This document shows, one piece after another, positions 1-6,500 of a stretch of DNA of 6,852 bases (its first letter is position 1; every line of letters begins with the position of its first letter). Source of the stretch: Chloroflexota bacterium (lineage in GTDB: Bacteria; Chloroflexota; Anaerolineae; Anaerolineales; Villigracilaceae); the NCBI GenBank assembly GCA_016875755.1, contig VGOX01000120.1:1-6852 (forward strand), written 5' to 3'. A model generated the notes under the pieces. That model had not been told where the DNA came from and searched no databases. It was given only the letters and a program-made list of their open reading frames with translations. A program made the translations under genes and the position numbers.

Positions 1-1
1 C

Positions 2-847
2 GAGCTGCTCGAAAAGATCGGGCGGCAGGAAAAGATCTATTTATTCATCAAATCGAGCGGCGGCAATGGACAGGCATCCCTGCGTATCGTGAATCTTCTG
101 CGTCAATATTGTGATGAAGTTGTGGCGGTGATTCCGCTCGAGTGTGCCTCCGCTGCCACAATGATCACGCTCGGCGCGAACGAGATCCATATGGGGCCGA
201 TGGCATACCTTACCTCGGTGGATACGTCCCTCACACACGCACTCTCGCCAATCGACCGCGACAACGACCGCGTTAGTGTCAGCTTGGATGAATTGAACCG
301 TGTCGTGCGGTTATGGCAGGCCCAAGGGTCCGATTTAAGCGAAAACCCATATCAACAATTGTTCGAGCATGTACATCCGCTTGTCATCGGTGCAGTGGAC
401 CGCGCCGAATCCCTTTCCATCATGCTGTGCAAGGAGTTGCTTGCATATCACATCAAGGAAGAAAAAGTTGCAGAGCAGATCGCTTCCACGCTCAACTCAA
501 AATACCCTTCACACGGCTACCCAATTTTGTTCGAAGAAGCCAAGCGCATCGGCTTGAAGGTCAGCCATCTTTCGCCTGATATCAACACCCTGCTGCTCGA
601 ACTCAACGAACTCTACAGCGAGATGGGCCAACGCGCCACCACCGATTTCGATGATACCCACGCACACGGTAACGAGATTCTCAACATCTGGGAATCGATT
701 GGTGTGCTCGTTTATTACCAGCAGGACAAAGACTGGTTCTACCGCACCGAAGAGCGCCGTTGGATCTCGCTCAACGACAATAGCAGCTGGCGACGCATTG
801 CCAAGGTAGGGAACAAGGTGGAGAAATCCATTTTGCACATCGCCTGA
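2..847 (+). CDS. SDH-family Clp-fold serine proteinase-like protein (5' end missing)
   Basis: This gene is cut by the left window edge: the frame is open from base 2, and the GTG at 89 lies inside the conserved core, so it is not a credible start. The 281 visible residues look like the Clp/crotonase-fold SDH_sah family (serine dehydrogenase proteinase, related to SppA and ClpP). Visible marks are a beta-strand followed by SSGGNG (residues 18-23 in the window), matching the Gly-rich oxyanion-hole turn; ECASAATMITLGANEI, whose Ser50 (codon 149-151) aligns with the family's nucleophile in S-G-G-T; then a GPMAYLTSVDTSL segment resembling the usual 'GP.DPQ' stretch, and SHGYPI near 170-175 followed by EAKRIGL. 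No membrane segment is visible in this part. The family is thought to act as a serine peptidase, possibly on membrane or misfolded proteins. The substrate here is unknown, and catalytic activity is inferred only from the aligned serine. It probably ends at the hairpin at 921-951. Confidence 0.68.
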   Translation, partial: ELLEKIGRQEKIYLFIKSSGGNGQASLRIVNLLRQYCDEVVAVIPLECASAATMITLGANEIHMGPMAYLTSVDTSLTHALSPIDRDNDRVSVSLDELNRVVRLWQAQGSDLSENPYQQLFEHVHPLVIGAVDRAESLSIMLCKELLAYHIKEEKVAEQIASTLNSKYPSHGYPILFEEAKRIGLKVSHLSPDINTLLLELNELYSEMGQRATTDFDDTHAHGNEILNIWESIGVLVYYQQDKDWFYRTEERRWISLNDNSSWRRIAKVGNKVEKSILHIA

Positions 848-864
848 CCTAACAAATTCATTCA

Positions 865-891
865 TTGCAAAACCTTTGCAAAATCTGTGCA
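865..891 (+). repeat. Phased TGCA direct repeats, possible operator
   Basis: The 10-base words TTGCAAAACC (865-874) and TTGCAAAATC (876-885) differ at one position and are offset by 11 bases. A third TGCA at 888-891 keeps the same step, so TGCA occurs at 866, 877 and 888, one helical turn apart. The second copy overlaps the proposed -35 element and the third lies in the spacer, a good position for a regulator binding one face of the DNA. No regulator is encoded in the window. Chance repetition in a short region cannot be excluded. Confidence 0.4.
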
Positions 892-903
892 GTCTGGTAG
901 AAT
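876..903 (+). promoter_or_regulatory. Likely sigma70-type promoter for the peroxiredoxin-ABC operon
   Basis: The -10 element is TAGAAT (898-903; 5 of 6 to consensus), preceded by TGG at 895-897, which makes an extended -10. TTGCAA (876-881; 4 of 6) stands 16 bases upstream as a -35. Transcription would start near 910, giving a leader of about 60 bases that contains the hairpin at 921-951. It is the best promoter-like sequence I see between the proteinase stop (847) and the peroxiredoxin start (969). Prediction by eye only. Confidence 0.5.
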
Positions 904-920
904 ACCAATATCAGACCCTC

Positions 921-951
921 AAATCCGCGTCTGAAAGGACGCGGATTTTTT
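921..951 (+). terminator. Rho-independent terminator-like hairpin upstream of the peroxiredoxin gene
   Basis: AAATCCGCGTC (921-931) pairs perfectly with GACGCGGATTT (938-948) around a 6-base TGAAAG loop. Six T residues run through 946-951. The GC-rich core with a 3' T-run is a standard intrinsic terminator. It lies 74 bases after the proteinase stop codon and 17 bases before the peroxiredoxin ATG. It may simply end the proteinase transcript, but it also lies downstream of the best promoter candidate for the next operon, so it could act as an attenuator. Confidence 0.72.
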
Positions 952-960
952 ATGCAAAAA

Positions 961-964
961 AGGA
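961..964 (+). promoter_or_regulatory. Ribosome binding site that sets the peroxiredoxin start
   Basis: AGGA, within an A-rich stretch, ends four bases before the ATG at 969. It supports that ATG over the TTG at 876 in the same frame, whose extra 31 codons would have to be read through the terminator hairpin. Confidence 0.65.
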
Positions 965-968
965 AATC

Positions 969-1568
969 ATGGCTCAAAAGTTTCACCTGAAATTCAATGA
1001 CCCAGCGCCTGATGCAGAATTGCTCGACGCAAACGGCAATCCTGTGCGCCTTTCTTCTCTCTGGCAAAAGGATGTTCTTGTCCTCGCATTCACCCGCCAT
1101 TTTGGATGCCCGCAATGCAAAGAGATGATGGACCAATTGATCGATTCGCATCAATCCCTACGGGAGAGAGGCTTGCGCCTTGCGATCGTTTCCCACGCTT
1201 CAGCAGAATCTGCTAAAGCCTTCTGTGACGAACGCGCTTCCACCGCCACCTGTCTCGCCGACCCAAATCGAGATGCGTATCGCGCATACGGTTTATATCG
1301 CGGCAACCTCTGGCAGACACTTATATCTCCGCGCATTTGGCGTTCCAATCGCAGAGTGGCACGTGAAAAAGGCTACAAACCTGAAGTCCCGCATCAGGGA
1401 CAGGACGCCTACCAAATGTCTGGCACCTTCATTATCGGCACAGACGGACGCATCCGCCTGCCGTATTACTATGAAGACATTGCCGATCATCCGCCCGTAG
1501 ACTTGATTCTGCACGGAATCATGGGCGTTGATTGGAAAAAGCCGTTCGATTCGAAGCCTGTTGTGTAA
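969..1568 (+). CDS. Peroxiredoxin-like (AhpC/TSA_2, SelL/PRXL2-type) thiol oxidoreductase
   Basis: This is a 199-residue cytosolic protein of the thioredoxin fold, in the AhpC-TSA_2 group that includes SelL-related and PRXL2 proteins. The N-terminus has the usual peroxiredoxin opening (PAPDAELLDANGNPVRLSSL, about residues 13-32), then a hydrophobic strand and the active-site segment FTRHFGCPQCKEM with Cys47 and Cys50 in a CPxC arrangement. A second-half strand 'CLADPNRDAYRAYGL' and the late 'QMSGTFIIGTDGRI' strand-turn are both typical of the fold. There is no signal peptide. The expected role is reduction of peroxides or protein disulfides through the vicinal cysteines; the physiological substrate of this group is poorly known and cannot be read here. 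ATG 969 is chosen for its AGGA site and because the fold begins right after it. It is the first gene of the apparent operon with the ABC genes, 14 bases before the permease start. Confidence 0.85.
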   Translation: MAQKFHLKFNDPAPDAELLDANGNPVRLSSLWQKDVLVLAFTRHFGCPQCKEMMDQLIDSHQSLRERGLRLAIVSHASAESAKAFCDERASTATCLADPNRDAYRAYGLYRGNLWQTLISPRIWRSNRRVAREKGYKPEVPHQGQDAYQMSGTFIIGTDGRIRLPYYYEDIADHPPVDLILHGIMGVDWKKPFDSKPVV

Positions 1569-1582
1569 TTGAAAGAAAATTG

Positions 1583-2743
1583 ATGAAAAGTGTTTCTCTT
1601 GCAACCTATCTTGCCGTCAAGGAGGTCATCCGCAACCGCGGACGTTTCCTTTTGGTGGCATTGGTGATCGCCTTGATCACCCTGCTTGTTTTGTTCATCG
1701 CCGCATTGGGCGAGGGACTAGCCACTGGCAACCGCCAATATGTGGCAAATCTGGATGCGCAATTGATCGTGTTCCTGGAAAAGTCGGATTACGTCATCAC
1801 CGCCAGTAGATTGGAAACAAAGACCGTCAAGTCCATTCGCCGCGTGGAGGGCGTGGATGATGCTGGCGCAATTTACACCTCCAACACCGAAATCGTCTCC
1901 CTTGCGGAGCCATTGAAAGTCTCGATGCTTGGGGTGGAGCCAGGCAGGCCAGGCATGCCGACTATTTTGGAGGGGCGTGAGTTTCGCACAGGCGAAGCTC
2001 GAGAAACAGTCATCGACCGCAACGTGGCGCTGCGTTCCGGCATTCAAGTCGGCGATCTAATCGAGATTCGCTCCACTCAGGGGACCGAAGACGAGTTCTT
2101 TGAACTTGAGGTCGTCGGGCTTGTGGATGGTCAATCGTATTTCTTTCAGCCGACGATCTTCGTCCCGCCTGCCACCTGGGAGAAGATCCGCCCGCAATCT
2201 GAATCTGAGTTGACGAGCGATACACCCTTCCCGAGTATCATCGCCGTCAGGCTGGTGGAGCCCTCGCAAACGGACGTGATGTCTGCACTGTTGATGGAGA
2301 AAGTTTCGAACATCGAAGTCACCGATATTGAGACCACGATCAATAACATCCCAGGTTATTCAGCCCAGCAAGGCACTGTGCAGACGCAGGGCATCTTCAC
2401 CCTGTTGATCGGTATTCTCGTCATTGGCGGCTTCTTCCAGATTCAGATCCTGCAAAAAGTTCCGCAGATTGGTGTCTTAAAAGCGATTGGCGCGTCAAAT
2501 GGGGTGGTGGGTCTGTCAGCGGTGATGCAGATCATTCTTGTAACAGCTCTCGGCGTAGGTATTGGAGGCGGGTTGACCTATCTCTTCTCGCTGGGATTCC
2601 CGCCCACGATCCCGCTCACATTTAACGGCGAACGATCCCTGATCGCAGTCATCCTGCTCTTGTTGATCGGTCCGTTTGGTGGAATGGTTTCGATTATTTA
2701 TGCGGTTCGCATCGAGCCGTTGAAGGCACTTAGGTTAGGATAG
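1583..2743 (+). CDS. ABC transporter permease, FtsX/MacB (DevC-like) type
   Basis: This 386-residue membrane protein has the MacB-type plan of one N-terminal and three C-terminal membrane helices. A short basic N-terminus (VIRNRGRF) leads into helix 1 at about residues 22-45. A roughly 220-residue extracytoplasmic domain follows (to about 268), including VEGVDDAGAIY and a GREFRTGEA region typical of the MacB periplasmic core. Then come helix 2 (about 269-290), a cytoplasmic loop with VPQIGVLKAIGAS (the FtsX coupling segment that contacts the ATPase), helix 3 (about 308-337) and helix 4 (about 351-373). It ends in the family's usual 'EPLKALRLG'. Such permeases extrude or mechanically move lipids, peptides, antibiotics or lipoproteins, and the substrate cannot be predicted. 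ATG 1583 is chosen because it puts the basic residues directly before helix 1; the in-frame TTG at 1532 would overlap the peroxiredoxin gene. The ribosome site is weak (GAAAG at 1571-1575), so coupling to upstream translation is plausible. Confidence 0.88.
   Translation: MKSVSLATYLAVKEVIRNRGRFLLVALVIALITLLVLFIAALGEGLATGNRQYVANLDAQLIVFLEKSDYVITASRLETKTVKSIRRVEGVDDAGAIYTSNTEIVSLAEPLKVSMLGVEPGRPGMPTILEGREFRTGEARETVIDRNVALRSGIQVGDLIEIRSTQGTEDEFFELEVVGLVDGQSYFFQPTIFVPPATWEKIRPQSESELTSDTPFPSIIAVRLVEPSQTDVMSALLMEKVSNIEVTDIETTINNIPGYSAQQGTVQTQGIFTLLIGILVIGGFFQIQILQKVPQIGVLKAIGASNGVVGLSAVMQIILVTALGVGIGGGLTYLFSLGFPPTIPLTFNGERSLIAVILLLLIGPFGGMVSIIYAVRIEPLKALRLG
2737..2740 (+). promoter_or_regulatory. 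Ribosome binding site inside the permease gene
   Basis: AGGA lies in the last sense codons of the permease gene, five bases before the ATPase ATG at 2746. The permease stop (2741-2743) falls between the two, so ribosomes finishing the permease can restart at once on the ATPase. This arrangement favours balanced synthesis of the two subunits. Confidence 0.65.
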
Positions 2744-2745
2744 TT

Positions 2746-3474
2746 ATGTCGAATGTAGCTCTTGAAGTTCGTGATTTGGTGAAATCTTTTTCGCTGGATG
2801 GTGCGACCATTCAAGCGGTGGATCATGTTTCGTTTCAGGTGAAGTCTGGCGAGTTTGTAGCGCTTGTAGGACCAAGCGGTTCTGGTAAGACCACCATGCT
2901 TTCGATCCTGGCTGCCTTGCTCACGCCCACCAGCGGACAAGTGTTGATCGACGGGCAGGATCTCGCGCAGATGAATGAGAAGCAGCGCGTCAAACTGCGC
3001 CGTGAGAAGATCGGGTTTACTTTTCAGTCGAATAACCTGATTCCATATCTTTCTGCACGTGAGAATGTGGAATTCATGCTGCGCCTGAATGGAAATTTGG
3101 ACCGGGCTGCCCGCCTTCGCTCGGACGAGTTGCTGGCGCGGCTCGGGCTGGCAGAACGTTTGCATAACCTGCCTGCTCAAATGTCAGGCGGACAGCAGCA
3201 GCGCGTTGCCATTGCTCGGGCGTTGATCCACAACCCTGCCGTGGTGCTGGCAGATGAACCCACCGCCTCACTCGATACTGAACGTGCTTTTCAGGTGGTG
3301 GAGACTTTTGCCAACCTCATCCATGAGAATGAGCGTGCAGGTATCATCGTCACACATGACTTACGAATGTGTCAATTTGTAGACCGCGTCTTACAAATGC
3401 AAGACGGGAAACTGGTGCGCATTTACGAAGATAAAAAAGAAATATTGGAGTTAGCACGCGGTACGATCCATTAA
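2746..3474 (+). CDS. ABC transporter ATP-binding protein, MacB/LolD/DevA-like
   Basis: This 242-residue cytoplasmic ATPase drives the permease encoded just upstream. All nucleotide-binding motifs are intact: Walker A GPSGSGKTT (42-50, Lys48), Q-loop FTFQSNN (Gln94), signature MSGGQ (146-150) followed by QQRVAIARAL, Walker B VVLADEP (166-172, catalytic Glu171), D-loop SLD (175-177) and switch His204 in IVTHD. The opening 'LEVRDLVKSFSLDG' and 'IQAVDHVSF' are standard for the LolD/MacB exporter class, and the length is normal for a stand-alone subunit. The C-terminal tail after 'MQDGKLVRIYED' is short and has no extra regulatory domain. The start ATG follows the permease stop by two bases and has its own AGGA. 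No adaptor (HlyD/MacA-like) gene lies beside the pair, which fits a simple two-component exporter of a single-membrane cell, although an adaptor elsewhere cannot be excluded. Transcription likely ends at the hairpin 15 bases downstream. Confidence 0.94.
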   Translation: MSNVALEVRDLVKSFSLDGATIQAVDHVSFQVKSGEFVALVGPSGSGKTTMLSILAALLTPTSGQVLIDGQDLAQMNEKQRVKLRREKIGFTFQSNNLIPYLSARENVEFMLRLNGNLDRAARLRSDELLARLGLAERLHNLPAQMSGGQQQRVAIARALIHNPAVVLADEPTASLDTERAFQVVETFANLIHENERAGIIVTHDLRMCQFVDRVLQMQDGKLVRIYEDKKEILELARGTIH

Positions 3475-3488
3475 TTTTTTAGATTGCT

Positions 3489-3528
3489 AAACAAAAAGGC
3501 TTCCATTGCAAGGGAAGCCTTTTTGTTT
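3489..3528. terminator. Bidirectional rho-independent terminator between convergent genes
   Basis: AAACAAAAAGGCTTCC (3489-3504) pairs without mismatch with GGAAGCCTTTTTGTTT (3513-3528) around the 8-base loop ATTGCAAG. The stem has a 7-bp GGCTTCC core flanked by A-tracts on the left and T-tracts on the right, so the RNA from either strand has a hairpin followed by a U-rich tail. It ends the plus-strand ABC operon (stop 3472-3474) and the minus-strand cyclase gene. The stop codon of the latter (3527-3529) overlaps the base of the stem. Confidence 0.9.
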
Positions 3529-6500
3529 ATGTGTTCAGTAGTTTTCTTGTATCGTCCGCATCATATGTTGCATGACAGGCTGTGAATATCTCAAGCGCCC
3601 GCTGTAAATGTTCGCTTTTCGAACTTCCCTCAGAGCGTTTGCCGATCTCACGCAGGGCGTGAGCTTCATTCCACAGCATGCCAAGCCTTCGGGCAGACTC
3701 TGCAATGGAATGCCAGTATTTTTTTGCCGAATTCTTGTTGCCAAATAGCCATTCCTGCACACCTTGAAAGTACAGGAAGGCAGGTTCACCAATCAGGAAA
3801 GCTCGTTTATATTTTTTTAGAAGTCCAATGATCGTGCGCAGAGAATCTTTGATCTCTTTTTCAGAGCGCACGCCATCTGCTTTGAATATTTTTCCCTGCT
3901 CCCAAATTCCGAATAGCACCTGTCCCATGCTGTGATATGCCATCAGCAGGGAGTACACCTGTGGCGGCAGAGAGCGTACCACCCGCCAGGCATTTGTAAA
4001 ATAGTGAATTGCTTCCTCGGGCCTGTCCAGCCGCCAATTGGCAACTCCGCGGATGCAGTTTAGATGAACCACATTGATAGGTGTTGGGTCAAGAGTTTCG
4101 CCATCCTTCACATTTTGCAGCGCCTGCTCAAACTCGCCGCGAATAAGATGCAGGAAGGACAATCCGTAGGTAACCCAGGTATGGTGTAAGTGGTTATTGG
4201 AGCGTTTGGTGAGGGCAAGCAGGTTATCGTAATTTCTCTGACTTTCCTCAAAATCACCGCCGCGATAATATTCCAGGCCAGCCAGCACAACTTCGGCATT
4301 TCCTTGAATCTGATAATCGGAGGCTTTCAACGCAAGTTCCTTCGCTTTCAAAAGCGACTCGCGCGCGGTATCCCACTCGGCAATGCCAAGTTTGTATGTG
4401 CCCACTGCGAGATACGTCCAGATTTGCGAGCGCGGATTGTCCACCTGCACAGAGGCTTGCAGCGCCTTATATGCATATTGCTGCGCCAGTTTGTGATAGG
4501 GAATGAATCCAAGAATCGCGCTTGCTGTTCCCAATGCCCACACCCGCGCAGGTGACATGCTGCCGCCTGCTTCAGAAAGATTCAAACTTCTCAATACATG
4601 GTAAAGCATCGGCAGTGTTTCAAGTTTGATGTAATTCACATACGCCAAATGTGTGAATACCTGCGCGGCTTCCTGCAATTCCTTGTCTGCTGATCTCAAC
4701 CGTCCAATAAAAAAGCGGGGAAAACGACGGTGCAGACTTTGGATATACCATTCGCGGAGCGACCCCAAAACAACGCCAATGGAAGTTCTGGGACTCGGCA
4801 CCCTGAGGAGGGACACTGCCCTGCGGAATTGCTCCGAAGCTGTATCCATATCACCAAGACCCATATGCGCTTCGCCCAGCGACCTGAGCCAGTATGCCCG
4901 TTTCAGTGGAGATATTTCCACGCTGGTATCGGATGCGGCTTTTTCCAGCGCTTGCGAGAAGAACTGTATCGCTTCACGGTACGTCCCGTTTCGAAGTGCC
5001 ATCTCGCCTGATTTCTCAAGGTATTCGACCGCCTTCTGCGGAACATCTGCCTGCTTCCAATGATGAGCGAGTACGGGATAGTACGTGACGATATCCTGCA
5101 TGAAAGAGCCTTCGTAACATTCAGCAATGGCGCGGTGCAGGGAGCGTCTCTGTGAGAAGAGCAATAGGTTGTAGGCTACTTCCTGCGTGATGATGTGTTT
5201 GAATAGATACGAAACATCAGGCTCGGGTGCTTCCTTGATGGTTAGTTCCTGATTTTCGAGATGGGTCAGGTAATCGGGCAATGCCTGAATTTCGGACTTG
5301 ATCGGGTAGATGGCAGATAACTCTTTCAGCGCAAACACACGGCCAATTACAGAAGCAACTTTCAGCGTGAGTTGATGCGAGGGCGGCATTCTGTCGATGC
5401 GGCTGGTGATGACTCCTTCCAGCAAGCCAGGCAGGTTCAACTCATCCAAATTTCCAGCGCTGGAAGTAATGCGGCATGCTTTGTTTTTGATCTCGATAAA
5501 TCCGCTGTCGCGCAGGGCGTAGGCAAGTTCCTCGCTGTAAAACGGATGTCCCTCCGCTTTGCTGCGAATGAACCTGACCAATTCTTCAGGGAGCGTTTCA
5601 ACTTCAAGCCGCTGCCGCAACAAGGTTTCGATGTTGACATTGCTAAGCGGAGCAAGTGTTAGGAATCGCGCCGCAGGCATGGCGCGCAATTGAGTAAAAA
5701 ATGGCGGAGCCGCGTCGCCCAGCGGGCGCAGTGTTATGACGATCAGCAGGGGCGTCACCTGTTGGGCTACATGACTCAGCAACGCCCATGAGCCCGAATC
5801 GAGCCAGTGAACATCTTCGATGACCAATGCTGTGGGTGACTTTTCGGCTTTTTGTATGAGCCGTTCGATCAGCAATTGATGCATGGCGTTGGCGCGGGCT
5901 TCGCCGATGATGTCTTTTGTGTTTTCATTATCGGGAATCGCAAAAGGCAAAATGGAGCTCAATAATGGAGCGCGTTCATTGAGTGCATCATCATGCGCAA
6001 GCATTTGCTCGAAAGTTATTTTTTGTTCCGAAGTATTTTCCTTTTCGTTCAAATCGAATAGTTTTTCGGCGATATTTTTCCAAACGTGATATGGCGTGGT
6101 CTGTTCGATCGCTTCACCAAGCCCAAGCAGCATGTTCACATTCATCGCATCTGCCTGACGGAATAATTCCTCCACCAGACGTGATTTTCCCAATCCCGCT
6201 TCACCTTCAACGATCACTATGCGGCTTTCACGGGTAACCAGTGCTCTCATCGCATCGGCGATCACAAACCGCTCGTCCTCTCGTCCGATCATATCTGTCA
6301 GGGCTACGTGCCCCATTTCTTTGGCATGCCGCGCCTGCGGAACAAAGATCGGCACAGGCTGCGCTTTTCCACGTACCTGAATGGGTGCAAGCGTCGAAAA
6401 ATCCACGCGTCCTCGTGCCGCTTCATAGGTATTCACATCGCAAATAATATGCAGCGGATTTCCGTCTGCAGTCGTCATTCCGTTGGACAATGCAAACATC

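Noticed and set aside
876..968. 31-codon N-terminal extension of the peroxiredoxin from TTG 876
   Set aside because: It would be read through the promoter and hairpin, has no ribosome site, and the peroxiredoxin fold begins right after the well-placed ATG at 969.
952..990. 12-codon ORF starting with ATG in the terminator T-run and overlapping the peroxiredoxin start
   Set aside because: It has no ribosome site and no regulatory codon run, so it is most likely chance.
509..1154. Minus-strand open frames over the proteinase and peroxiredoxin genes
   Set aside because: They lie opposite well-supported genes and one crosses the terminator; no domain is visible.
1532..1582. 17-codon N-terminal extension of the permease from TTG 1532
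   Set aside because: It overlaps the peroxiredoxin coding end and adds residues with no family resemblance before the natural basic N-terminus and first membrane helix.
4190..5088. Plus-strand open frames opposite the cyclase gene (for example 4190-4555 and 4653-5063)
   Set aside because: They are antisense to a strong, uninterrupted protein with clear domains, and their translations are low-complexity with no recognisable motif.
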